Below, piece by piece: positions 47,715-60,864 of a stretch of DNA of 64,000 nt. The position numbers and the translations under genes are program-made. The stretch's first letter is position 1. Each line of letters opens with the position of its first letter. The DNA comes from Peromyscus leucopus (lineage: Eukaryota; Chordata; Mammalia; Rodentia; Cricetidae): the NCBI RefSeq assembly GCF_004664715.2, contig NC_051072.1, positions 124,001-188,000 on the forward strand. The letters run 5' to 3'. A model generated the notes under the pieces. That model worked only from the letters and a program-made list of their open reading frames with translations. It ran no database searches and was not told where the DNA came from.

Positions 47715-48019
47715 TTTGAGTTGGATAAGATGAGAACTGTTAGTAAAGATTTTACCACACTTCACACACTCATGGAGTTTGCAGTCAGAATGAACCATTT
47801 GATGTGTTTTAAGGGTTGAAGTAAACTTTTTAAGACATTTGTAGGATTTCTCTCCCCTATGAACTAAATCATGTGTTGAGAAAGGACATAAAGATTAACA
47901 AAGTTTTTGTCACATTCTCCACAATTTTAGGGACTATCTTCAGAATGAATTTCTTTTTCTTTTTTATGTTATCTAATGGATGAACATGAAAAGAACCATC
48001 TCTCACACTCTTAATACTT
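47715..48019 (-). pseudogene. Decayed zinc fingers downstream of the ZNF copy 2 stop
   Basis: As in copy 1, finger-like wording continues beyond the stop with broken frames. The first position after TGEKP is a stop (TAA where TAC would be expected), followed by another stop. Confidence 0.7.
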
Positions 48020-49122
48020 TTAGGGTTTCTCACCAGTATGAACTCTCTTGTGTCTCTTAAGGCCTGAGTTATACCAAAAGGCTTTGTGACATTCTTCACA
48101 CTTAAAGGGTTTCTCTCCTGTATGAACTCTCTTGTGTCTCCTAAAGCCTGAGTGATAATGAAAGGCTTTGCCACATTCTTCACACTTGTACAATTTCTCT
48201 CCAGTATGAAGTGTTTGATGTTCCTGAAGATCCCTAGAACAGGAATATCGTTTGCCACATTGTACACAGGTATAAGGATTGACTTCAGAATGGATAATTT
48301 GATGTCCTCTAAGGGATAAATATGAGTAAAAACATCTGCCACACTCTTCACACTTGTAAGGGTTGTCTTCATAGTGAATTATTTGATGTCGTCTAAGGGA
48401 TGAAGCTGAGCAAACACATTTGCCACACTTTTCACACTTGTATGGTTTCTCTCCCGTATGAAATACCTTGTGGTTCTTAAGTCCTGAGTGATAAAGAAAG
48501 GTTTTGTGACATTCCTCACACTTGTATGGTCTCTTTCCATTATGAATTGTACGATGTTTCTGAAGGGTTGCATAATGGGAAAACCTCTTGCCACACTCCT
48601 CACACTTGCAGAAATTGTCTTTGGAGTGAACTGTTTGATGTTGTTTAAGGTATGAAAGTGAGTAAAAACATTTGCCACACTCTTCACACTTGCATGGTTT
48701 CTCTTCAGAATGAATTCTTTGATGATGCTTCAGGAATGAAGGATCATAAAAAGCTTTGCCACATTTTTCACACTTGTAGGGTTTCTCTCCAGAATGGATT
48801 CTTTGATGTTGCTTCAGCATTGAAGGATAATAAAATAATTTGCCACATTCTTCACACTTGTAGGTTTTTTCATCAGTATGATTTTTCTGGTGTATAAAAA
48901 GTGATGCGTGAGTATTGAAGGTCTTATGACATTCTATACACATGTAGGACTTTTCTCCAGTATGAAGTCTCTTGTGTATGGAAAGTGCTTTATGAGAACT
49001 TAGGCCCTTACCACATTCTTCACACTTGTAGGGTTTCTCCCTTGTATGAATTCTCTGGCGTTGCATAATTAGTGAGTTACAGTCAATGGCCTTGTAAATG
49101 TTATAATCACTGGGTTTTGTTC
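48020..49122 (-). CDS. C2H2 zinc-finger terminal exon, 12 fingers (ZNF copy 2)
   Basis: This is the paralogue of 11240-13014. The exon start is set at 49122 after a TTTTGCTCAACAG acceptor on the minus strand; the frame is open from there, and the first internal Met is at 49066. Twelve C2H2 fingers follow. Fingers 1-4 match copy 1 fingers 1-4; fingers 5-11 match copy 1 fingers 9-15; finger 12 matches the copy 1 C-terminal block. Copy 1 fingers 5-8 have no partner here. Finger 8 has Val in place of the usual aromatic core residue. The frame ends exactly at TGEKP. The upstream KRAB-A exon is frameshifted, so if the gene is expressed the protein probably lacks KRAB. The finger frame itself is intact. 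Confidence 0.85.
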
Positions 49123-49608
49123 CTGTTGAGCAAAAGTTGAGATATGAACAAAGGCTAGGAAATATTCCTCATACTTACAATGCTTATCTTTTTAAAAGAA
49201 AACATTTACTCATACATATTGAAGCATTTCAAAACCTATAGGCACTAAGAATAAATGGTAAAATATTGTAGGTAGAAATAATCGAAATAATAGAATAATG
49301 ACCAAAAAGAACCTAGGCATAATGGCATATTATTCAAAGTTTAACACCCACCTAAGGAAGTTGTAAGGGCATTTTACTAAGAGAAATAAGCCCATTAAAC
49401 AATAGAGATGTTATATGGCCAGACAACCCTAAAATAATAAAGTAACCAAGCTGTGAAAAAGAGAAAGGTAATTGTGACTGTGAATTTGAGCCATTGTTTA
49501 AATAGAACATTTTTATCCTCTACACAGAGTATTATTTTAGAAGGTACAAAAGATACGCTGCACAAGAAGTAGATGGTCCACAAAAAGACTAAATTTATAA
49601 CTAAAAAA
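49123..49608. repeat. Segmental-duplication intron DNA, copy 2
   Basis: This pairs with 13015-13520 in copy 1. It is cut at 49608 by a truncated LTR. No exon recognised. Confidence 0.75.
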
Positions 49609-49896
49609 TTTAATCCCAGGGAGTGATAGCAAAAACAGAAAGACATATAAGGTGTGGAGACCAGAAACTAGAAGCATTTGGCTGGTTAAGCTTTTAGGCT
49701 TTTGAGCAACAGTTCCGCTGAGATCCATTTGGATGAGGACTCAGAGGCTTCCAGTCTGAGGAAACAGGATCAGCTGAGGAATGGGCAAGGTGAGGTGGCT
49801 GTGGCTTGTTCTGCTTCTCTGATCTTCCAGCGTTCACCACAATAACTGGCTCCAGGTTTGCTTTTATTAACAAGACCCTTTAAGATTCCTGCTACA
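49609..49896 (+). mobile_element. 5'-truncated LTR (B1-containing family)
   Basis: It starts inside the family (AATCCCAGGGAGTGATAGC) and ends TTCCTGCTACA. It lies against the 5' end of an L1 fragment. Confidence 0.85.
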
Positions 49897-51868
49897 ATAG
49901 TTGTTTGTGAAAATTAACAAGATAGACGAACTCTTATCCAAACTAACCAGAAGGCAGAGAGAGAACATCCAAATTAACAAAATCAGAATTGAAAAGGGGG
50001 ATATAACAACAGACAATGAGGAAATCCAGAAAATCACCATACTTCAATAATCTGTACTCCACAAAATTGAGAAATGTAAAAGAAATGGACCATTTTCTAG
50101 ATAGGTACAACATACCAAAATTAAATCAATACCAGATAAACAATTTAAATAAAATGTATAACCACTAAGGAAATAGAAACAGTCATTAAAAGTCTCTAAA
50201 CCAAAAAAGCTCAAGATGAGATGATTTCAGAACTGAATTCTAGCAGAATTTCCAAGAAGAGCTAATACCAATACTCTTTAAATTGTTCCACACAATAGAA
50301 ACAGAAGGAACATTGCCAAACTTTTTATGAGGCTATAGATACCCAAACCACACAAAGATACAGCAAAGGAAAGGAATTACAGACCAATCTCCCTCATGAA
50401 CATTGATGCAAGAAATCCTCAATAAAATATTGGCAAACCAAACATAACACACTTCAAAAAAAAAAAAATCATCCACCATGATCAAGTATGCTTCATCCTA
50501 GAGATTCATGGATGGCTGAACATAGAAAAACCTGTCAATGTAATGCTGAAAGAAAAAAAAAAAGAAAATCACTAAAGACTTCGACAAAATTCAAGATCTC
50601 CTCACAATAAAGGTCTTGGAAAGATTAGGAATACAAGGAACATATGTAACATAATAAAGGCAATTTACAGCAAGCCAACAGCCAACATCAAACTAAATGG
50701 AGAAACTCAAAGGGATTTTACAAAAATCAGGAACAAGACAAGGCTACCCACTTTCCCCATATCTATTTAATATAGTACTTGAAGTTCTAGCTAGATCAAT
50801 AAAACAACAAAAGGAGATCAAGGGGATACAAATTAGAAAGGAAGAAGTCAAACTTTCCCCATTTGCAGATGATATGATAGTATACATAAGTGACCCCAAA
50901 AATCCTACCAGGGAACTCCTACAGCTCATAAACACTTTCAGTAATATGGCAGGATATAAGATTACCTCAAAACAATCAGTAACTCTCCTATAAACAAATG
51001 ATAAACAGGGCAAGAAAGAAATCAGAGAAATATCACCCTTTACAATAGCCACAAATAATACAAAATACCTTGGGGTAACTCTAACTAAGCAACTGAAAAG
51101 ACCTGTATGACAAGAATTTTAAGTCTCTCAAGACAGACATTGAAAAAGAGATCAGAAAATGGAAAGATCTTCCATGCTCATGGGTAGGTAGAACCAACAT
51201 AATAAAAATGGCAATCTTACCAAAAGCAATCTATAGATTCAATGCAATCCCCATCAAAATTCCAACACAATTCTTCACAGATCTTGAAAGAACAATATTC
51301 CATTAGGAAAATCAAAAAGCCCAGGATAGCTAAAACAATCCTATACATAAAGCAACTTCTGAAGGCATCACCATCCCTGACCTCAAGCTCTATTATAGAG
51401 CTATAGTAAAAAAACAACAAAAACAAACAAACAAACAAACAAAAAAACCAGCTTGGTATTGGCATAAAAACAAACATGCAGACCAATGGAATAGAATTGA
51501 AGACTCTTACATTAATCCATACAGCTATGAATCCCTGATTTTTGACAAAGAAGCCAAAACTACACCAATTAAAAAAGAAAGCATCTTCAACAAATGGTGC
51601 TGGCATAACTGGATGTCAACATGTAGAAGATTGAGAATAGATCCATATCTATCACCATGTATGAAACTCAAGTCCAAGTGGATAAAAGATCTCAACATAA
51701 ATCCAGTTACACTGAACCTGATAGAAGAGAAAGTAGGATGTACCCTAGAATGCATAGGCACAAGAGACCACTTCCTAAATATAACACCAGTAGCACAGAC
51801 ACTGAGAGCAACAATTAATAAATAGGACCTCCTGAAACTGGGAAGCTTCTTTAAGGTAAAAGTCATGG
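49897..51868 (+). mobile_element. LINE-1 fragment (ORF2 reverse-transcriptase region)
   Basis: Both ends are truncated. It covers the reverse-transcriptase region from before the palm (CCATTTTCTAGATAGGTAC near 50090) to the region after it. The open part at 50697-50993 (98 codons) has [11 protein letters not shown] and the FADD active site at 50862-50873. Stops and an insertion of (CAAA)n near 51415 break the rest. Confidence 0.9.
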
Positions 51869-52339
51869 TAATGTATTGTGTTTAAATTTTGTTTTGGTAT
51901 AAAAAGATTTCAATTCAACAACCATAATTTTAGAGTGTGAACTTTTTATCAGAGATGAATTACTTTCATTTATCAAGTCTTTCTGGTGAGGGTCACTAAT
52001 TGTAAGCTGTTACAACAAAGGTAACTAAGACAGAATAGTTAATGATGAGTCACCTAATCAATGGTGGAATATATTTAGTGTGCCCAGAGTTGTGTTCACA
52101 TTCATGCTAAATACAAATATAATTCATTTACAGACACAATATTAGAGGGAGAGAAAATTTCCTACCTTCCATTATCCAGTCCTCTGTACATGTCATCAAA
52201 GTTAAGCCTAAAGCAGGTAACTGAAACAATTTTAAGTTCAACTTTTTTTTTCCTTACTATGGAATAATATTAAAATCAGATGTATGTAGCTGAAATTTTT
52301 CTTGTGTGTTACAGATGTACTTAAAGTAAGTGGTTATTG
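51869..52339. other. Unassigned DNA
   Basis: No recognisable gene or repeat. Confidence 0.5.
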
Positions 52340-52476
52340 GGCTATACATGGTGACATACACCTTCAATCCTAGCACTCAGGAGCAGAGGCATAAAGATCT
52401 TTTTAAGTTCAGTGCCCACCTGGTCTACAAAGCCAGTTCCAGGCACCCAATCTAAAGAGAAAAACCCTGTCTTGAG

Positions 52477-52523
<47 letters not shown>

Positions 52524-52552
52524 AAGAACAGCAAAACAAAAATATAGAAAAC
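52340..52552 (+). repeat. Diverged B1 SINE with long A tail
   Basis: An old B1 (GGGCTATACATGGTGACATACACC) with an A run of about 45 nt at 52478-52522. The 9-bp duplication tggttattg flanks it (52331-52339 and 52553-52561). Confidence 0.88.
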
Positions 52553-52561
52553 TGGTTATTG

Positions 52562-53348
52562 AAATTGAATGCTTGAATGCTTGAGCAAAGAGTTCAGTCT
52601 ACACTACACCTGCATAGCAGGGCGCAACCAGATAAGATTAGCACACTTACCCTCAATGGAACAGAGTCCTACTGGAATTAATGGCATTGTAATTTCAACA
52701 CAGGATAAGGATGCATGGGGAATAGGACTTGTCAGTGTCTGCTGCTCCTGTCTCCCTCTGGCCTGTTAGCCAGACCAGGAAATCCTATTCCCTATCTGTA
52801 GGGAAGATGAATCACTCCTCAGGTCACACAAGACAGTGGGTGGATTCTCTCGTGCTGAGCAGGATCTTAGATTCTGCACCACATTCTAAATGTGCCAAGT
52901 AATGGAAACACTCATTGTAATTTTTCTGTACTCCATGTCTCCTGAACTGATAGTTGAGGATCTTATATACAGGAGAACCTGATACCTATGCCTGCTACCC
53001 AAATGGTATGTGAACTTCATGCTAGTTCAAACAGCCATGCCCTGTCCCCTGGCTTTCATTCCTCCTCCTAACAAAGCTAATCCCGGAGCTGAGATGTCAA
53101 TGTCTGATTGTGTAAGGAGTCCTCAGCAAAGTGGTAGATAATATAAGACAGCGGCTCAGCCACGGGTCCAGTCAGCACAGCAGGATGAACTATGGCACTC
53201 ATTTAATACTAAGTTGCAGTGCCATGTGTGGACCCACACATCAGGAAAGGAAAGCAATATGGCCTGAGGAAGAGGTGAAGTGGATGTGAAAGTTCACCCA
53301 GAGCAGTCATTCTGAGTTACCTTCCAGAGACATCTGGACCAGCTCTTC
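52562..53348. other. Unassigned DNA
   Basis: No recognisable domain in the 66-codon frame at 52569-52769; no repeat recognised. Confidence 0.45.
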
Positions 53349-53704
53349 TACTGTGGAATAATCTTTTTTGTACAATAGGAATATGTATTACTTTTATTGT
53401 TAATAGAAAGCTGATTGGCTGATGGCTAGGCAGCATTTTTCTGGGCAGAGAGAATGCTGGGAAGAAGGGCAGAGTGAGCTATGTGGAGTGCCAGCAGATG
53501 CAGAGAGAGACAAGACGAACAGACTGTGTGGAAAGACAGTGTCACCACATGACAGATGGTAGGAAAGAAACAGGATGTATTTAAAATGTAAGAGCTAGCT
53601 AAAAATCAGCCTAAGCTAATGCCTGAGCATTGATAATTAACATTAAGTCCCCGTGTTGGTCATTTTGGAGCAGCTACTGAGAGACAGGAAAACTCCACCT
53701 ACAA
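53349..53704 (+). mobile_element. 5' LTR of a second LTR element
   Basis: It matches the TGCTGTGGA family (first bases TACTGTGGAATAATC, so the TG end is mutated) and ends CACCTACA. Its partner is 55947-56313. A degenerate primer-binding site (TGGTGTTCCACCCTGG) follows. Confidence 0.85.
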
Positions 53705-55946
53705 ATGGTGTTCCACCCTGGTGCACCCACATCCCTATAAGGCCTGAGCAAGCTTAAAAATGGTTCTAAACATGCAAAAACAGAGCCACACACATCTGTT
53801 GAGTCTCCTGTTTCTCATGTGGGCCACACATCTATTGGCAGATGCCTCCAGATTTGAGCAGCCAGCAAGAGGTCCAATGTATGGGAGGTCTGGGGTTTTG
53901 CTCATGCAGACAGAAAAGATTACAGAGGCTCAGGAAGAACAGATCTAGATGGGAAAAAAAATCTCTAAATGGGTTACAGTATAAAAGACAGAGAGGAAAA
54001 AGAAAAAGAGTATATACAGTCATAAAAAATATATACATATTTTTAAAATAATAAAGTAAAAGTCCTTAAAAGGGGAGTAAAGTAATATAAAAGAAAAAAG
54101 CCACATAAAGATGGGAAATACACAGAGTGTCTGGATTCTGTATGTTGTTGTGTTGCCTTTGGATGTTCTGATTGCCAATGAAGGAACAATAGCTATTAAG
54201 ATGTATTGAACTATGAAAACTGCTAGATTAACTGTATATTTTAAAAATGTCTTGACTTTAAAAAGAAGTGAAAAACTATGTTATTTTTGAGAGAAAGGTT
54301 ATGCTTTTATTTCCACAGGAAATGAGAGCTGTGGATTTATTCCAGGTAGATATTGATCAGGTTTGATCAAGGAAGAACCCCATGAAAATCTTGGCTACAA
54401 ACATAAAGAAATAAACCTAGAAAAACTACAAATCACGTGATATATATTTTACCTGCTCAAACATAAAACAAAAAGTCATCTTTAGCTAACTTGTGAACAC
54501 CACACAGTCTATACTTGTATTAATACAGAAATGTATGTTACTTTTAAAAGTTTATGTATTTTCAGAACAAGGAGACCACACACCAATAAAAATGAATGGC
54601 CCAGATGATCTGACATCTCAGCAAACCTCTGTTGCAGTTTGCTTAGAATTATGAATCAAAAACAGTTTCAAGGCTTCTGGCTGAGATGATCCAGCATTAC
54701 AGACTACTCCAGACAAGACCTAACAATTATCCTAAATTTCTCAATGTTTCCCCAAAGATACCAGTGCCCACAGACAACAGGAAGTAGTCCAAAGAACAAC
54801 GCCCACATTTCCAAACTATGGGTTATGGATGTTTATTATCATTTAAAGGGGACTGGTTGGTTACAAGGTGTGATTGGTCTTAGTGGGAAAAAAAACGTCT
54901 AAACAAAAGAGTTAAATTCAAAGATCTCTTCTAAAGGAAAGAACCTGATATGATATAGAAATGATAAGATAAAGGGTAGATTACTGAATCTACTTTAAGC
55001 CAAAAGACAAGCATTAATCTCAAAATATTTTACACTGGTATGAATTTTAGTTTATTGATACAAATTGAAAGTTAATTTTTTATACTATATGTACATTTCT
55101 ACTCTTGTTTGAGGTATTGTGTTTATGCAGCTCATTTAAAAATGTAATGTATAATTAAAAATACAGGTTAGTAGTTAGTCATCTATAATAATCAAACTTA
55201 TAGTCATATTAGGTATATTTTCAAGGTCATAAACAGATGTATTTGGATAGACAGACTATCTTCAAACACTTCAAAGACCTTCAGTATATGTCATTTAAGA
55301 TGTTTTAATAACATAGGTTTTCTAGACAGAAAAACATGTCTGTTCCTGACAACACCAATTTACTTCAAAGAAGATGATGGACATTGAGGAAACTCCATAT
55401 GGAGTTTACTTTCTTTATGGCAAAAGCTACCCATTTGGACAAATGAATTGCCCTTGCCCCAAATGCTGACAGTATACTGTCCAAACTAGGCCAGCATGAC
55501 ATAAAGAAAGTGACTGCCAACCTTTGCCAAGACAAGGTAGCACAGTCCTTCAAAACTCCCTGCTTCTCAAAACTGTCTGTCAGGTATTCTATGCCTGTAG
55601 GTCAAAAATAAATGCCCCAACATTACAGAAAAACTTTGAGTGACTGTCCAGGCAGCCAGATGTCCCTGCCATTAGGCAACATTTCACCCTTCTAGAGTCT
55701 TTGATTGAGTTAAAAACTAAATAATTAGACTTAAAATTTTCCTTAGTTATGATAAAAGGTAAATTAGATATAAAACTTTTTTGACTCACAAAGACAAGAC
55801 AGATAATAAAATATTTTCTCTAAATTTGCCAAATACAAATGGACTGGATATTGTAATTGTAATGCTCATTTGACAACTGTTATTGTTATACATAGTTTTA
55901 CTATGTTAAAATTAAAATCCCCTTTAATTAGACAAAAAGGGGGAAA
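53705..55946 (+). mobile_element. Internal region of the second LTR element, non-coding
   Basis: No gag, pol or env is recognised in 2.2 kb. A 62-codon frame at 53760-53948 has a hydrophobic, signal-peptide-like start (LLSLLFLMWATHLLADA) but no further identity. A piece near 54681 resembles the element at 27.7 kb, and 55355-55690 resembles the 3' region of provirus B. It ends with the polypurine tract tagacaaaaagggggaaa (55929-55946). Confidence 0.8.
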
Positions 55947-56313
55947 TGCTGTGGAATAATCCTTCTGCACACTGTGAAGATGTTAATAAAACTCTCATTG
56001 TTAATAAATAGCTGATTGGCCCATGGCTTGGCAGGATTTTCAAGGCAGAGAGAATGATGGGAAGTGGAAGGGGAGAGTCAGGAGTCACCAGGATGCAGAG
56101 GAGAAAGAAATAAATAGGCCATATGAAGAAAAGGTACCACCACATGGCAGAGTATAAATAAGATATATGAGTTAATTTCAAATGTAAGAGCTAGTTATTA
56201 ATAAGCCTAAGCAATCAGCTGAGCATTTATAATCAATATTAAGTCTCTGAGTTGTTATTGGGAATGGCTGGTGGACAGAGCTGATCATGGTCCTGACCAA
56301 AAAAACACCTACA
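55947..56313 (+). mobile_element. 3' LTR of the second LTR element
   Basis: It starts TGCTGTGGAATAATCC and ends ACACCTACA. It differs from the 5' LTR by many substitutions and small gaps, so this insertion is much older than the one at 26.5 kb. Target duplication is only weakly visible. Confidence 0.85.
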
Positions 56314-57295
56314 CTCCTAAGCCACGCTCCCATTACAAATCTGGGGGTAAATGAAAATATACAGTTGGAGGAAATCTGAGAATCAACAGAGGACCTGGAG
56401 AAGAAGGGACTACAAGATCTCTTCATCCCATGGACTCATGGTAATAATAGCCATAATGCTTGCTATAGGACTAGCCACAGTGGCTATCCTGACTGGATCT
56501 GAAACAAAACATGTTACTAGCTCTGATGTATCTGGAAACATCAGATTTATATATAAAAGTTTCTAATTTCTCTAACAAGTTGTGACTGGGGATATGTCCA
56601 AATAACAGTTAGACCTAATATACCAAAAAATATATTAACTTGAAAAAAACAAACAAACAAAAAAAAAACTTCAAAAAACCATGGAGCCTTACAACACAGT
56701 GAAAGAGAGGCATGAGAGAGAGGCACACAATAACTGGACCCAGGACTAGTTTCATGGGCATCCCTGAATCAAGTGTAAGCCCTTGTAACTCATCCTGTCC
56801 TTGTCTTCCTAGGTCAGAAGGTCAGGACCTGCTGAATCTACTGGTGGTAAAAGTCTTGAAAAAAAACCAAACAGCTTCTCATGGCCTAATCCATCCCCTT
56901 CTATACTATTAATGCTTTGACTCTTCCCGAAGAGCAGTGGGGAATGGACTGTCCAAAGGGACTCAGATGGTCTGAGTTTTCTCCAGCTGCTCCCCACCCC
57001 CACATTGTTCTATTCAACAGAACTGTTCTGCCTCTCTGTGATGGAACTGTTGGTCTGGCTTAATAAACCCAATCATGCTCACTTTGGTACAGAGATCTTT
57101 CTGGCAAAATCTACTCTTAACCTCTGCTAATAAATAATTATTAGTCTGACCAGCACTGAGTTCTCTTTCTCTGAGTCTTATACTACAAAAAAGAATCAAC
57201 AACAACAACAAAAAAAAAAACCCTGGAAGTCACTTTTAATAGAAGCACAGCGATTGAGTAGTAGTTGTGGAACTACAAAGCTTACGAGAGTTAAG
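56314..57295. other. Retroelement-like DNA with an LTR-type 3' end, unclassified
   Basis: A 71-codon frame (56351-56566) has a hydrophobic segment (LMVIIAIMLAIGLATVAIL) like a leader or membrane anchor, identity unknown. From about 57046 the DNA looks like the end of an LTR (AATAAA near 57061, CTGACCAGCACTGAGTTCTC, end TACTACA at 57187). It pairs with 14166-14273 in copy 1. Confidence 0.45.
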
Positions 57296-57548
57296 CTAGG
57301 AGCCCAGTGCCTATGGTGGGACACTTTACACAGCCTTGGTCCAGGAGAGAGGGGCGTAGACCTTCCTGAACTGAGTGTATCAGGCTCTACTGACTCCCCA
57401 CAGGAGGCCTTGCCTTGGAGGAGGTGGGAACAGGAGTTGGTATGAGGGGAAAGTCTGGAGAATGGGAGGAGGGAGGTGAGGGGAATCTGTGGCTGGTATA
57501 AAAAATGAATAGGAAATTTCTTAGTAAAGAAGAAAAGAAATAAAAAAC
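57296..57548 (+). mobile_element. L1 3' end fragment, copy-2 specific
   Basis: The G-rich tract and GGGGAATCTGTGG, then AATGAATAGGAAATTTC, match the end of the L1 at 20300-20400. Copy 1 near 14378 is continuous across this point. Confidence 0.8.
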
Positions 57549-58916
<1,368 letters not shown>

Positions 58917-60410
58917 CTGAAATAAAGATCAATGAATGATACCACACTTTAATGTAATTAAAACCATGAATAATATAATATAAATACCAAGATGCATTGG
59001 GCTGGAGAACTTGACACTAGTTAGGGTCATTTCAGAAGAAAGAAACATAATTCAGAAAAGGCCTCCCTAGGACTGTCTGGTAGCCAAGCCTAATGGGCAT
59101 TTTCTTAATTACTGATTGAAATGACATAGCACAGCCCATTATGGGTGGTGCTTGTCCTGGGCAGGCAGTTCTATGTGGTGTAGGAAAGCAGGCTGGACAA
59201 GTCAGGAAGCAGTGTTCTTCTGTGGTCTCTGCTCCAGTTCTTGCCTCAGCTTCTTGCCTTGACTTCCCTCAGTGGTGGACTGTGACCTGAAGTTGTAGTC
59301 TAAAATAAACCTTTTCTTCTCCAAACTGTCTATAATCGTGGTCTTTATCACAGCAAGAGAAACCCTAACACAGGCATCATGTGCTTGTGGACACAAATCT
59401 AGATTTTGCCCAGGATGACAGAGAGCTGGAAATGTTTCTTACATAGGTGAGTAATATGACTGAAGTGGTCACATGATCTCACACTGAACCTTTCTTCAAG
59501 TAAAGACAAGGTAAAACATCCAACAAGCCAAGTTGGACATGATCTATTTAAGACAGAAATGTAAAATGAACACACACACATGGAACATGCATTTAGTGCC
59601 ATATGCTACTATACACCACACATACACACATATCTCACAGGAGGAAGTCATGGTGGGGGAGAAGGAATTTATCAACAGTTGATATGCACAGTCATGAATG
59701 TGAAGTGAAATGAACATACAGAGTCTGATGCAGCAGCTCGGGCTGTCATCTGGGTTTCAGGATTTCTACAGATTCACTGATGGTGCAAATGATGATGACA
59801 AGGGACATGAGAAGGAGCAGGCAGGGGCAGAACTCACAGACTGAATGTCATTTAAGTATCTGATCATGTGAGAAAACAGGCAAGTACAGGACTAACAACG
59901 CTGTTGAGATTTAACATAGAATACACATCACCGGATCTTTTGCCATTTTCCCTTGCTGTCTTTTCTCTGTCAGACATTGATTCAGGTGTTTGCGGTATTC
60001 CTAAAGCATGTTCTGCACATATAAAACCTGTGTATAAATGTGCTGAAGCTGAGAAATATAATTGATCATTCTATTTTTTATTTCAAATTTTTCTAATTTT
60101 AAAATTTATGTTTTTCATATTTTATTGAGTAAGTCCCAGAATGACCTATCGGAAAAGTCACAAATTAATTTTTCTTTGTATCAATACAGGGAATAACAGA
60201 TACTTATATAGTAATGAGGTATTTTGTAATAATTTCATGGTTAACCTTTGGATCCTCTTTCTCAGTTATGGTATGGTCACCTCCTCAAACACTATCTTCC
60301 AGGCTTCAGAATGTACCCTACATAATGCTTATACACATCCAGCATTTGGAACAGTACTGGGGGCTTCTCCCTCCTATCACACTACCCCAGAGCATTCATT
60401 CTTCAGGGAG
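58917..60410. other. DNA present in copy 2 only; repeat plus unassigned
   Basis: Copy 1 homology breaks near 58980 and resumes near 63155. At about 59000-59375 lies a common rodent interspersed repeat (wording TCTAAAATAAACC and CACAGCAAGAGAAACCCTAAC) whose family I cannot name. The rest has no recognised content. Confidence 0.5.
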
Positions 60411-60858
60411 TGTAGTTGGCATTTTTCTTTGGGACACAAACCAGCTCCCAAGTAAAGACATGGAGACTTCTTATTAATTAGGAAAGCTTGGCCTTTAGCT
60501 TATGCTTGTCCCACTCGCTCTTATAACTTCATTTAACCTGTTTCTATTCATCAGTTGGCCTTGTTTGCTTTTACTTTTCTTTCATCCTGTATGTCCTGCT
60601 TTCCTGCTTCTTCTGAGTCTGGCTGGCCCCTGGCAACTCCCTCTGTCTCTGTCTCCTAGATTTCTCCTCTTACTCTTTGCCCTGAAGTTCCACCTCTGCC
60701 TCCTGCATAGCTATTGCCCATCTAGGTTTTATTAGAGGGATCAGGTGCCTCAGGCAGGCAAGGTAAACAAATGCAACACATCTTTACATAGTTAAAGAAA
60801 TATTCTGTACACAAAGGCAAAACCATTAGTTGTAATGTTGAACTAATACTCCACAACA
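60411..60858 (-). mobile_element. Solo LTR, family ending CTCCACAACA on plus strand
   Basis: On the minus strand it starts TGTTGTGGAGTATTAG. Flanks agggag (60405-60410) and aggaag (60859-60864) match at 5 of 6 bases. Confidence 0.82.
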
Positions 60859-60864
60859 AGGAAG

